Shown here in pieces: positions 53,434 through 61,938 of a stretch of 64,000 nt of DNA. Both the position numbers and the translations under genes were made by a program. Every line of letters begins with the position of its first letter. Positions within the stretch are counted from its first letter, which is position 1. This DNA comes from an uncultured Collinsella sp. (lineage in GTDB: Bacteria; Actinomycetota; Coriobacteriia; Coriobacteriales; Coriobacteriaceae): NCBI GenBank assembly GCA_900542905.1, contig UQPF01000007.1, forward strand, positions 1 to 64,000, in the 5' to 3' direction. The notes below the pieces were generated by a model. The model ran no database searches. It was not told the DNA's origin and worked only from the letters and a program-made list of their open reading frames with translations.

Positions 53434-54628
53434 GGCAGGCGATAATCTCATCCGAAAGATCGAGGGCGGAATTGGTCACGGCGTCCATATCGTAGTAACG
53501 ATACTCGGCCAGACGACCCACCGGGTGGAAGTTCGTCAGGTTCTGGACGCGCTCAAGATAGCGCTCATAGAGCTCACGGTTCTCGGGCTCAAGAATGGCG
53601 TAGTACGGCGTCTCGCCCGAGCCGGGCGTATAGGCCTTGGAGTACTCCTTCATGATGGTGGTCTTGCCGGGCAGGACCTGACCGGTCATGTTCTTGAACT
53701 CGGTAATACGCGTATAGTCCTCGCTCGTGGTGTAGTTGACGGTGCCCACGGGCTGGAACTGATCCATATCGAGCGTCTCGAACTTCATATCGAGCGTGCG
53801 GTACGGCAGCGCGCCCAGGTCGAGGTTGAACAGCTCGTCGAGTGGACCGGTGTAGACGATCTCGCCGCCATAGACCTTGCCGTCGATCTTGACGGTAGTC
53901 TCGTCGATCTCAAAGAGATCGCGGGCGTCCACGTCGCAGAACACGTCGATTAGGTCGTGGTCGAGCATGTGCTCAAAGAGCGCCGTGTAGCCCTCCTGCG
54001 GCATGCCCTGGAAGGGAGCTTGCGGGAAGTAGCGGTCATCATCGCCCACAAAGACGGGAACGCGGCCGGTGATCGAGGGATCGATCTGATCGGGCGTCTG
54101 GCCCCACTGCTTCATGGTGTAATGCAAAAAGACGTTCTCGTAGACGTAATCGGCGACCTCGGCAAGATCCGGGTCGTTCTTCTTACGCAGCTCCATAATG
54201 GGCACCTTGACATCCTTGCCAAAGGTCTCCACGAGCTTCTGATACAGCTCCTCGCCGCGCTCGTCACCAAAGGCGAGCTTGAGACTCGCATGGTTGAAGG
54301 GCACGGGCATAAGGGTACCGTTGATGTTGGCGAGCACCTTGTGCTGATAATCCGTCCACTTGGTAAAGCGCGACAGGAAATTGTGCACGCGCTCGTTAAA
54401 AGTGTGATAGATATGCGGACCGTACTCGTGGATCAGGATTCCGGCCTCGTCAGTGCAGTCATAGGCATTGCCCGCAATGTGGCTACGGCGCTCCAAAACG
54501 GCAACACGATAGCCGATGGTCTCGGCAAGACGGCGGGCGCAAACGGCACCGGCATATCCAGCACCGACGACAATCATGTCGTACGCGCCGGCGTTAAAGC
54601 CTTCAGGCAGGCCTGAGGTAATCTGCAT
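53426..54628 (-). CDS. glf: UDP-galactopyranose mutase Glf
   Basis: A 400-residue FAD enzyme converting UDP-Galp to UDP-Galf. IVVGAGYAGAVCARRLAE is the dinucleotide site, HIAGNAYD and EYGPHIYHTF the conserved sugar-site motifs, and PVGTVNYT lies later. An N-terminal stretch of about 16 residues precedes the fold. Ribosome site AAGGAG. Its presence suggests galactofuranose in the cell surface. Confidence 0.94.
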   Translation of the reverse strand: MQITSGLPEGFNAGAYDMIVVGAGYAGAVCARRLAETIGYRVAVLERRSHIAGNAYDCTDEAGILIHEYGPHIYHTFNERVHNFLSRFTKWTDYQHKVLANINGTLMPVPFNHASLKLAFGDERGEELYQKLVETFGKDVKVPIMELRKKNDPDLAEVADYVYENVFLHYTMKQWGQTPDQIDPSITGRVPVFVGDDDRYFPQAPFQGMPQEGYTALFEHMLDHDLIDVFCDVDARDLFEIDETTVKIDGKVYGGEIVYTGPLDELFNLDLGALPYRTLDMKFETLDMDQFQPVGTVNYTTSEDYTRITEFKNMTGQVLPGKTTIMKEYSKAYTPGSGETPYYAILEPENRELYERYLERVQNLTNFHPVGRLAEYRYYDMDAVTNSALDLSDEIIACHA

Positions 54629-54785
54629 CGATACTCCTTGTCAAAAGCCACGGGCTCGTTAGCTGGGCTTTTCTCGAACATTCTTCGAGACATATTTATC
54701 AGAGCGATTATAGCGCTAATGCGTCCTATAATGAGCTTGCCACACAAGGAAAGCTCAAGCACCGCGGCGTACATAATTGAAAGGT

Positions 54786-54806
54786 AAACCCGCTAGCAGC
54801 GGGTTT
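54786..54806 (+). terminator. Terminator-like hairpin in the pta leader
   Basis: AAACCCGCT / AGCGGGTTT followed by ATTC, 54 bases before the pta ATG and in the divergent glf-pta gap. It could be an attenuator or the end of a short leader RNA. Confidence 0.5.
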
Positions 54807-54859
54807 ATTCGTGAACAGCCGGGTGCCTGGAGCTTAGCGAAACGCTTGTAAGGAGTAAC

Positions 54860-55840
54860 ATGAGCGATTTCCTAAACCGTATGAAGTCTGCCGCCAAGGC
54901 CGACCTTAAGACGATCGTCCTGCCCGAGGGCGAGGATCCGCGCACTATCGTCGCGGCCACCAAAATCATCGAGGAGGGCCTGGCAAAGATCGTCATCCTG
55001 GGCAACCCCGACGAGATCAACGTTCCCGGCGCTACCGTCATCGACCCGCGCAATGCCGAGAAGCACGAGGAGTACGCGCAGAAGTTTGCCGAGCTCCGCG
55101 CCAAGAAGGGCGTTACCATCGAGCAGGCTCGCGCCCAGGTGATGGACGCCACCTACTTTGGCACCATGATGGTCAAGATGGGCGATGCCGACGGCCTGGT
55201 CTCCGGCGCCTGCCACTCCACCGCCGACACCCTGCGCCCCGCGCTTCAGATCCTCAAGACCGCCCCGGGCACCAAGCTGGTCTCGGCCTTCTTCGTGATG
55301 TGCACCGACACCCCGCAGTTCGGCACTGACGGCACGCTGATCTTCGCCGACTGCGGCCTCAACATCAACCCGTCCTCCGACGAGCTCTCCGAGATCGCCA
55401 TCGCCTCCGCTCACTCCTGGTCCACCTTCATGGGCAACGTTGAGCCGCACGTGGCCATGCTCTCCTACTCCACCATGGGCTCCGCTGGCGGCGAGGTCGC
55501 CAAGAAGGTCCAGGAGGCTGTGAAGTTCTGCAAGGAGAAGGCTCCCGAGCTCGCCATCGACGGCGACCTGCAGCTCGATGCCGCTATTGTCCCCACCGTC
55601 GCCCAGCTCAAGGCTCCCGGCTCCTCCGTTGCCGGCAAGGCCAACGTGCTCGTGTTCCCCGACCTCGAGGCCGGCAACATCGGCTACAAGCTGGTCCAGC
55701 GCTTCGCCGGCGCCGACGCCTACGGCCCCATCCTGCAGGGCATCGCCAAGCCGGTCAACGATCTGTCGCGCGGCTGCTCTGCCGACGACATCGTGGGTGT
55801 CGTGGCCATCACCGCCGTCCAGGCTCAGATGGCTGAGTAG
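54860..55840 (+). CDS. pta: Phosphate acetyltransferase Pta
   Basis: A 326-residue short-form enzyme that exchanges CoA and phosphate on the acetyl group. LPEGEDPRTIVAATKIIEEG begins the protein; DGLVSGACHSTADTLRPALQI and MLSYSTMGSAGG are the family motifs, and QGIAKPVNDLSRG is near the C-terminus. It lacks the N-terminal regulatory DRTGG part of long forms. Ribosome site AAGGAG. Converges on ackA, its pathway partner, across the nested hairpin at 55856. Confidence 0.95.
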   Translation: MSDFLNRMKSAAKADLKTIVLPEGEDPRTIVAATKIIEEGLAKIVILGNPDEINVPGATVIDPRNAEKHEEYAQKFAELRAKKGVTIEQARAQVMDATYFGTMMVKMGDADGLVSGACHSTADTLRPALQILKTAPGTKLVSAFFVMCTDTPQFGTDGTLIFADCGLNINPSSDELSEIAIASAHSWSTFMGNVEPHVAMLSYSTMGSAGGEVAKKVQEAVKFCKEKAPELAIDGDLQLDAAIVPTVAQLKAPGSSVAGKANVLVFPDLEAGNIGYKLVQRFAGADAYGPILQGIAKPVNDLSRGCSADDIVGVVAITAVQAQMAE

Positions 55841-55855
55841 CGGACATATCCCCTC

Positions 55856-55982
55856 GGGACCCTACAGGGTAAAGCTCTGAAAACGTCCTCGGACATGCAT
55901 GAAACCCCCGCTGCGCACTTCGTGCGGCGGGGGTTTCATGCGTCCTGCGGAATATTTTCAGAGCTTTACCCTGTAGGGTCCC
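55856..55982. repeat. 28-bp-arm perfect inverted repeat enclosing a terminator
   Basis: Arms 55856-55883 and 55955-55982 are exact complements. Inside, CATGAAACCCCCGC pairs with GCGGGGGTTTCATG around a TTC-centred loop. It follows the pta stop by 15 bases. Confidence 0.95.
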
Positions 55983-56029
55983 TGCCGCCACGTAGCAATC
56001 AGGGAATCCGGGGTGGACGGCGGCTTGGC

Positions 56030-56330
56030 TACGAGCTGGAGCTGAAAATCTGAATGGATGGGTGCCGTTGCTGGGAGCGCAGGCGTTGCTGATGATGATC
56101 ACTTTGGAGATTGAAAGGCCGGTGGGCTTCGGCGGTTGTTGTGCCGGAAACTACATCCCAGTTTGGAGGCGGATTGTGGGATGTGGCTTCCGCTTGGGGC
56201 CTGTTTGGGAAACTTTGGGACGGAATTTTGCTTTATTGTGGGTCGCACTTTCCGCAACGTGCCTCAACCGGAAAGCGTGTCCCAGTATTTGCGCTCGAAA
56301 TGGGATGGAGTTTCCGTCGTCCGCCTGCTA
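56030..56330. other. G/T-rich gap with weak inverted repeats
   Basis: The remainder of the 550-base pta-ackA gap is rich in G and T. Weak arms (TCCCAGTTTGG..., CGGAAAGCG / CGCACTTTCCG) and GGGAAACTTTGGGACGG, also seen near 7840, suggest a decayed repeat. No reading frame is convincing. Confidence 0.4.
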
Positions 56331-56334
56331 GCAA

Positions 56335-56368
56335 AAAGGCCTCCGGAGCTGCTGCTCTGGAGGCCTTT
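56335..56368. terminator. Bidirectional terminator after ackA
   Basis: AAAGGCCTCC pairs with GGAGGCCTTT; A-run and T-run on both sides. Confidence 0.9.
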
Positions 56369-56390
56369 CGTTTACTTGCAAATGCGCACG

Positions 56391-57569
56391 TTAGTTGTTC
56401 TTGGTCAGACGCTCGACGTCGTGGGCGATCATGTATTCCTCGTCGGTGGGGATGACCATGACCGTGACGGCGGAACCGGCGGCGCTGATGACCTGCGGGC
56501 CGTTGCCCACGGCCTCGCGGTTCTTGTTGTTGTCGATGCGCACGCCCAGCCACTCAAAGCAGTCGCAGAAGGCCTTGCGGATCGACCAGTCGTTCTCGCC
56601 GATACCGGCGGTAAAGGTGATGGTGTCCACGCCCGCCATGGAAGCGATCATTGAGCCGGCCTGCTGCATGGCCTTGTAGGCAAACATATCGAAGGCGAGC
56701 AGGCAACGCTCGTCGCCCTCGGAGGCGCGTGTACGGATGTCGCGGGCGTCGTTGGAAATACCCGAGATGGCAAGCAGGCCAGACTGCTTGTTCATCATGT
56801 CGTCGACTTCCTGGTAGGTGTAGCCGCCCTCGCGCTGCAGGTAGCACACGGTGGCCGGGTCGATGGAGCCGCAGCGGGTACCCATCATCAAGCCGTCGAG
56901 CGGCGTGAGGCCCATCGTGGTATCGCGGCAGACACCGTCCTCGATAGCGGCGAGCGAGGCGCCGTTACCCAGATGGCACGAAAGCAGACGGTGGCAGCGC
57001 GAACCCAGGATCTCCTTGGCCATCATCCACTCGTAGCGGTGGCTCGTTCCATGGGCGCCGTACTTGCGCACATGATACTTATCGCACACGTCCTTGGGCA
57101 ACGCGTAGGTGTAGGCAACCTCGGGCATGGTCATGTGGAACGAGGTATCGAAGACGGCCACGTTGGGCAGCTCCGGATACTTCTCGCGGCAATACTCGAT
57201 TGCTGCGGCCTCGCCGTAATTATGCAGCGGGGCGAGCGGGGCCACCTCAAGGATCTTAGCCATGACCTCATCGTCGACGACTGCGGAATCATCGAAGTGC
57301 CAGCCGCCCTGAACGATGCGATGCCCAATGCCATCGATCGTAAAGTCGGTCTTCTCAAGCTCCTCGAGCACGCGACCGATAGCAGAGCGATGATCGGGAA
57401 AAGGAATCTCCTCGGTCTGCTTGGCACCACCGTTCTCGGAGTGGCCAAAGATGCCCATCTCCGAGCCGATACGCTCGCAGTTACCCTTGGCGAAAACCTC
57501 GCGGGTATCGGTATCCAAAAGCTGATATTTAAGACTCGAGCTGCCGGCGTTGACAACAAGTACGTTCAT
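56391..57569 (-). CDS. ackA: Acetate kinase, standard copy
   Basis: A 392-residue ASKHA kinase making ATP and acetate from acetyl phosphate. NAGSSSLKYQ, GHRIVQGG (Arg), APLHN (His), FDTSFH (Asp), HGTSHRY (His177), CHLGNGASL (Asn202), GTRCGSIDP (Arg) and AGIGEN (Asn326) all match the known active-site pattern. Ribosome site AAGGAG. It is 164 bases downstream of a second copy, which is changed at three of these places. Confidence 0.95.
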   Translation of the reverse strand: MNVLVVNAGSSSLKYQLLDTDTREVFAKGNCERIGSEMGIFGHSENGGAKQTEEIPFPDHRSAIGRVLEELEKTDFTIDGIGHRIVQGGWHFDDSAVVDDEVMAKILEVAPLAPLHNYGEAAAIEYCREKYPELPNVAVFDTSFHMTMPEVAYTYALPKDVCDKYHVRKYGAHGTSHRYEWMMAKEILGSRCHRLLSCHLGNGASLAAIEDGVCRDTTMGLTPLDGLMMGTRCGSIDPATVCYLQREGGYTYQEVDDMMNKQSGLLAISGISNDARDIRTRASEGDERCLLAFDMFAYKAMQQAGSMIASMAGVDTITFTAGIGENDWSIRKAFCDCFEWLGVRIDNNKNREAVGNGPQVISAAGSAVTVMVIPTDEEYMIAHDVERLTKNN

Positions 57570-57733
57570 GAGACTCCTTCGTGATTACAGTACGGTCGGC
57601 AAACCTATAAGGCGGCCGTACCCTTAATAAGAAGTTATCAGAATTCAATAAATATCTATTAAGCTCTTCGCCCAAAGAGCGTAAAAGAGGGCTGAACGGC
57701 ACAAGGCCATCCAGTCCCCTCCCCTTGCATCAA

Positions 57734-58912
57734 TTACTTGGCGTTGACAATGCGCTCGACGTCGGAAGCGATCATGAACTCCTCGTCCGTGGGGATGACG
57801 AAGATCTTGACCTTGGAATCCTTGGCAGACAGGCACCAAGCGCCGTCACCACGCAGGGCGTTGCGGGCATGATCCATCTTGACGCCCATAAAGGCCAGAC
57901 GGTCGGCAACGCCGGCACGAACGGCCGGAGCGTGCTCACCGATGCCAGCGGTGAAGACCAGCGTGTCCATGCCGCACATGGAAGTAGCCATCTCGGCAGC
58001 CTTGGCGGCAATCTTGTAGACAAACATGTCGAAGGCGAGCTGAGCATCGGGGTCACCAGCGGCGGCGAGCTCCTCGACGTTGCGGCAGTCGTTGGTCTTG
58101 CCGCCGGTCACAGCCAAAAGACCGGACTTCTTGTTCATCATCTCGTCGACCTCGTCGAAGGTGTAGCCGCCCTCGCGCTGCAGGTAGCACACGGTAGCCG
58201 GGTCGATGGAGCCGCAGCGGGTGCCCATCATGACGCCGTCGAGCGGCGTCAAGCCCATGGTGGTGTCCATGCACTTGCCGTCCTCGATGGCGCACAGGGA
58301 AGCGCCGGAGCCGATATGGCACACGACGACCTTGCGGGCCTCGCCGTTGGTCATCTCGGCGACCTTCTTGGAGATGTAGCGGTAGCTGGTGCCGTGGGCG
58401 CCGTACTTACGGATGTGCAGCTTGTCGCAGACGTCCTTGGGCAGGGCGTAAGTCTTGGCGACCTCGGGCATGTTGAAGTGGAAAGCGGTGTCGTAGACCG
58501 TGACGTTGGGCAGGTCGGGATACTGCTCGAGGCAGTACTCGATAACGTTGGCCTCGGGGTTGTTGTGCAGCGGAGCGAGCGGAGCGACCTCGCGGATCTT
58601 GGCGAGGACGTCCTCGTCGACGAGGGAGGAATCGCCAAAGTACCAACCGCCCTGAACGATACGGTGGCCGATGCCCTCGATCTTGACGCCGTTGGCCTCA
58701 AGGTCCTTCAGGACGACCTCGATGGCGACCTTGTGGTCGGGGAACTCGATGTTCTCGGTCACCTTCTTGGAGCCATTGGCAGCATGGGTGAAGGTACCAC
58801 CGGTAAAGCAGACGCGCTCGCAGGAGCCCTTTGCGGACACCTTATGGGACTTGGTGTCGATGACCTGATACTTAAGGGTCGAAGATCCCGCGTTGACGAC
58901 CAGAACGTTCAT
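57734..58912 (-). CDS. Acetate kinase-like paralogue with altered active site
   Basis: A 392-residue protein colinear with the neighbour, without gaps up to about residue 270. Most motifs are kept (NAGSSTLKYQ, GHRIVQGG, APLHN, YDTAFH, GTRCGSIDP), but HGTSHRY is HGTSYRY (Tyr177), CHLGNG is CHIGSG (Ser202) and GIGEN is GIGEH (His327). The first corresponds to the transition-state His (His180) of Methanosarcina acetate kinase. Regular, GC-ending codons suggest high expression, which argues against decay. It may use another acyl group or phosphate donor. Ribosome site GGGAG. Confidence 0.85.
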   Translation of the reverse strand: MNVLVVNAGSSTLKYQVIDTKSHKVSAKGSCERVCFTGGTFTHAANGSKKVTENIEFPDHKVAIEVVLKDLEANGVKIEGIGHRIVQGGWYFGDSSLVDEDVLAKIREVAPLAPLHNNPEANVIEYCLEQYPDLPNVTVYDTAFHFNMPEVAKTYALPKDVCDKLHIRKYGAHGTSYRYISKKVAEMTNGEARKVVVCHIGSGASLCAIEDGKCMDTTMGLTPLDGVMMGTRCGSIDPATVCYLQREGGYTFDEVDEMMNKKSGLLAVTGGKTNDCRNVEELAAAGDPDAQLAFDMFVYKIAAKAAEMATSMCGMDTLVFTAGIGEHAPAVRAGVADRLAFMGVKMDHARNALRGDGAWCLSAKDSKVKIFVIPTDEEFMIASDVERIVNAK

Positions 58913-58965
58913 GTGTCTCCCTACTAACAGGCGGTGTGGCGCCGCCAGGTTACATACGCTTCAAT

Positions 58966-58999
58966 AATAAACCCAAACGCCCTCGCGCTCGGGTTTATT
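58966..58999. terminator. Hairpin between the MFS gene and the second acetate kinase
   Basis: AATAAACCC pairs with GGGTTTATT; the inner GAGCGCGAGGGC part pairs less well. In the 120-base gap. Confidence 0.5.
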
Positions 59000-59032
59000 G
59001 CGTTGATATATAAGTTATCGGTGCCTAAATAC

Positions 59033-60193
59033 TCATGGCCTTTGACTTGTAAGACGAAATAGCGCGGGGATATACACCAGGGAAGAAATCCCGAGCGCAA
59101 CAAGCAATACGACTCGAATGCCCGCGATGCTGCTCAACGCAGCATTGAACAGATAGAAAAGGATGGCACCCACCGCCACCATCTGGCTTTGGACCGAAAT
59201 CAGTGAACAGCGCATCGAAGAATCGGCAGCATTTTGGAAAACTGAGTATTTGATTGGGGCAAACAACGAGTACGCAACCGTCTGCAGCACATAGAACACG
59301 GGCGGCAAATTAGCCGGAGTAAGGGGGATCAAAAACAAAGCTGTCAATACTAAGCGAATGATGCCGCAAATACGCGCAAAACGGCTCTTGTCGACATGAG
59401 CAATCACACTGGGCACAATAAGCCCCATGGAGGCCGAGGCAAGGAGCTGGACCGCAATGATCACACCCGAAGCGACGGCATTCATTCCGCGACCCGCAAG
59501 CAACAGTGAGAAAAAGTCTTCCAGGGCGACAAAAGCAAATGCTTGAGAACAGTCCATGATGAACGCTGAACGAAGAATTCCGTTACACGCAATAGCGGCA
59601 CCGATCATCTTCGGGCTAATTCCACGCTCAGGTGTCCCCGCAGTGCCCCCTCTTCGCATCTCAGGAATGCAGACAACGACAACCAACGTCAACACCATGG
59701 CGATGATATCGACCGAAAGCCCAATGAGATACGCGCCAGCAGACGAAATGAAACCGCCCACGCAAGCGGAGATGGCATAAGAGGCATAGAAAACAAATCG
59801 CTCAACGACATTAAGTCTTACGAGCTGGTCCTGAGAGACACTGTCTATGTAAATCGCTTCTATGGATCCGCTCAGACATGCAACGGCAAAACCTTTGAGA
59901 GCGAACGCACCGATTAAAAGCAGAGGGGAACGGACGAGAAGCAGGGCGGCGTAGTATCCAAGCATCCCCACGACGCCAACGAGACCGCTTGTCTTTCGTC
60001 CAAACCTATCAGCAATATAGCCAGTGGGAACTTCGAGGATGAACTTGCTCACTTGATATGCAATCATCATGCTAGAAATCGATACCATCGAAAGTCCGAC
60101 GAACTCAAGGTAGACAGTTAGAAAATACAAAATGGTGCTGAAGTTCGACAGAAAAACGAACGTCATATAAAGCAAAACCGTACGGTTTTTCAT
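59033..60193 (-). CDS. MFS transporter
   Basis: A 386-residue carrier with about twelve hydrophobic segments. VPTGYIADRFGRKTSGLVG near residue 55 is the signature between segments 2 and 3. Similar proteins export drugs or small metabolites; the substrate here is unknown. ATG at 60193 follows GGAGGG. Codons are less GC-biased than those of neighbours, as often seen in acquired genes. The LysR gene upstream on the same strand may control it. Confidence 0.85.
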   Translation of the reverse strand: MKNRTVLLYMTFVFLSNFSTILYFLTVYLEFVGLSMVSISSMMIAYQVSKFILEVPTGYIADRFGRKTSGLVGVVGMLGYYAALLLVRSPLLLIGAFALKGFAVACLSGSIEAIYIDSVSQDQLVRLNVVERFVFYASYAISACVGGFISSAGAYLIGLSVDIIAMVLTLVVVVCIPEMRRGGTAGTPERGISPKMIGAAIACNGILRSAFIMDCSQAFAFVALEDFFSLLLAGRGMNAVASGVIIAVQLLASASMGLIVPSVIAHVDKSRFARICGIIRLVLTALFLIPLTPANLPPVFYVLQTVAYSLFAPIKYSVFQNAADSSMRCSLISVQSQMVAVGAILFYLFNAALSSIAGIRVVLLVALGISSLVYIPALFRLTSQRP

Positions 60194-60312
60194 GCTCCGC
60201 CCTCCAAGAGTCAACAATCTAAATCGGAATCTTGGAAAAGCATGAGGGCAAAGCCGTCAGTCATGTGTTACAAGGCGTCAACATTCACTTGACGACACGA
60301 GGCCAAATGGCC

Positions 60313-61203
60313 TCACGAAGCGAGATGACGCAATAGGTGGAGAAATACCGTCTGGTGTCGATCGGTCCAGGCATTTTGTCGATAGCAAAAGTAAATGGGC
60401 AAGGCTACGTCATGTGAGGCTTCAATGGAGCACTCGCTCACTTCCGATCCATCCGATGCGAGAGAAGAGCCAGAAAAACCCAATATCAATCCCCCGGCTT
60501 GAAGAAACTCAGCCTGCGCCCTGTTTTCGTATTCGACATCACGGAAGCGAAAATTGACGAGCTGGGCTTCAGGGCATTGGTTAATCGCATTGAGACAGGG
60601 TGACAAATTAATGGGAACAGCGAGCCTGCCGCCCAGTAACTCACGAATGGTCATAGCGTCAACAGATTGATGAGCCGCTGGGTATGAAAGAACCTTGAGC
60701 TCCTTTTCACCCAAATATTTTGAAGAAAGGACGCTGTCCCGTGGTTCCTCAAACGAGATAGCCACGTCCGAAATTCCAAGTATAAGTGATTCAAAGCATG
60801 TAGCCGTTGGCTGATGCCACACATCAAGGTGAATCTGAGGGTGCGAGCGTTCAAACGAGTCATACCAGTTTTCGGCAAAAAGGCGCCCCCGCCCATGAAG
60901 GCAGGGGGCGTAAAGACGGAAATGGCCGTCGGGCGAAACGCCGCCGTTCCCCGATTGAGCGTACTTTTTGAGATCGTCGACTTGTGCCAGGATCACGCGT
61001 GCACGACGCGCAAATTCTCTGCCCGCCGGAGACAAAACAGCCTCCCCCGCCGATCGGTTGAGCAAAACAATCTGATACTCAGATTCCAACTTTTTGATTG
61101 CCGACGAAACGGCCTGTGGGCTCACATGAACGGCTCGAGCCGCTTTGCGCACGCCGCCGTAGTTCGCTACCGCTTGAAGGTATTCGAGTTGAGAAAGCTG
61201 CAT
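60313..61203 (-). CDS. LysR-type transcriptional regulator
   Basis: A 296-residue regulator. The helix-turn-helix is in residues 1-60 (LSQLEYLQAVANYGG, AARAVHVSPQAVSSAIKKLE); the effector domain runs from about 92. Ribosome site GGAG. It lies 119 bases before the MFS gene on the same strand instead of divergent from it, so control of that gene is an inference. Confidence 0.9.
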   Translation of the reverse strand: MQLSQLEYLQAVANYGGVRKAARAVHVSPQAVSSAIKKLESEYQIVLLNRSAGEAVLSPAGREFARRARVILAQVDDLKKYAQSGNGGVSPDGHFRLYAPCLHGRGRLFAENWYDSFERSHPQIHLDVWHQPTATCFESLILGISDVAISFEEPRDSVLSSKYLGEKELKVLSYPAAHQSVDAMTIRELLGGRLAVPINLSPCLNAINQCPEAQLVNFRFRDVEYENRAQAEFLQAGGLILGFSGSSLASDGSEVSECSIEASHDVALPIYFCYRQNAWTDRHQTVFLHLLRHLAS

Positions 61204-61244
61204 AGGTTACTCCAAAGGCAGCCAAGTCGACGGCCTACGCGCCC

Positions 61245-61580
61245 TCAGATGAGGTTCTCGCCCAGGTTCTTGCCGCCGAGGACGTGCATGTGGAAGTGCA
61301 TGACGGTCTGACCGGCGTTAACGCCCTTGTTGGAGATGACGCGGAAACCGTCCTCCAAGCCCTTGGCCTTAGCGACCTCCTGGATGGCGTGAGCCATGGC
61401 GCCCATGGTCTCGGCCGGTACGTTGTCGGCGATGTCGCTGTAGTGCTTCTTGGGGATCACGAGCGTGTGGACCGGCGCCTGGGGATTGAGGTCGTCGAAC
61501 GCGATGACCTGATCGTCCTCATAGACAACGGTCGAGGGGATCTCGTGGTTGGCGATTTTGCAGAAGATGCAATCACACAT
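61245..61580 (-). CDS. HIT-family nucleotide hydrolase
   Basis: A 111-residue histidine triad protein, HINT type. CDCIFCKIANHEIPS holds two Cys of a usual zinc site and HFHMHVLGG the His triad. Members hydrolyse AMP-linked amidates. ATG at 61580 follows AAGGA. Confidence 0.94.
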   Translation of the reverse strand: MCDCIFCKIANHEIPSTVVYEDDQVIAFDDLNPQAPVHTLVIPKKHYSDIADNVPAETMGAMAHAIQEVAKAKGLEDGFRVISNKGVNAGQTVMHFHMHVLGGKNLGENLI

Positions 61581-61629
61581 GGTTGGTTCCTTTCTCACAG
61601 ACCAAGGTAATTATATTTGGTCAGGATGG

Positions 61630-61896
61630 TTAGAACGAGAGGTTGTCGTCGGTGTTGGCGGCCTCGCCGTCGGCGAGCACGTCGTTGCCGTCGACGTCCT
61701 TGAGAAGCACCGAGACCTTCTGCTCGGCATCGGACAGGCGGGTGCGCAGGCTCTTGAGGAGCTCGACGCCGCGGGTATAGCTCTCGAGCGACTCCTCGAG
61801 CTCCATATCGCCCGACTCCAAGCTGCGAATGATGAGCTCCAGCTCCTGCGAGGCCTGCTTGTACGTAAGCTGCTCGACCGGGGTCTTCTCTGCCAT
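61630..61896 (-). CDS. xseB: Exodeoxyribonuclease VII small subunit
   Basis: An 88-residue helical subunit. LTYKQASQELELIIRSLESGDMELEESLESY is the standard pattern (given in part). It binds XseA, whose gene lies 42 bases upstream on the same strand. Ribosome site AAAGGA. Confidence 0.93.
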   Translation of the reverse strand: MAEKTPVEQLTYKQASQELELIIRSLESGDMELEESLESYTRGVELLKSLRTRLSDAEQKVSVLLKDVDGNDVLADGEAANTDDNLSF

Positions 61897-61938
61897 ATCT
61901 GTTTCCTTTCCTAAAGGTTTATCGCTATGAAACGCGGT

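Noticed and set aside
57664..57681. Terminator after the second acetate kinase
   Set aside because: GCTCTT/AAGAGC is only a 6-bp stem with no clear T-run, too weak to call.
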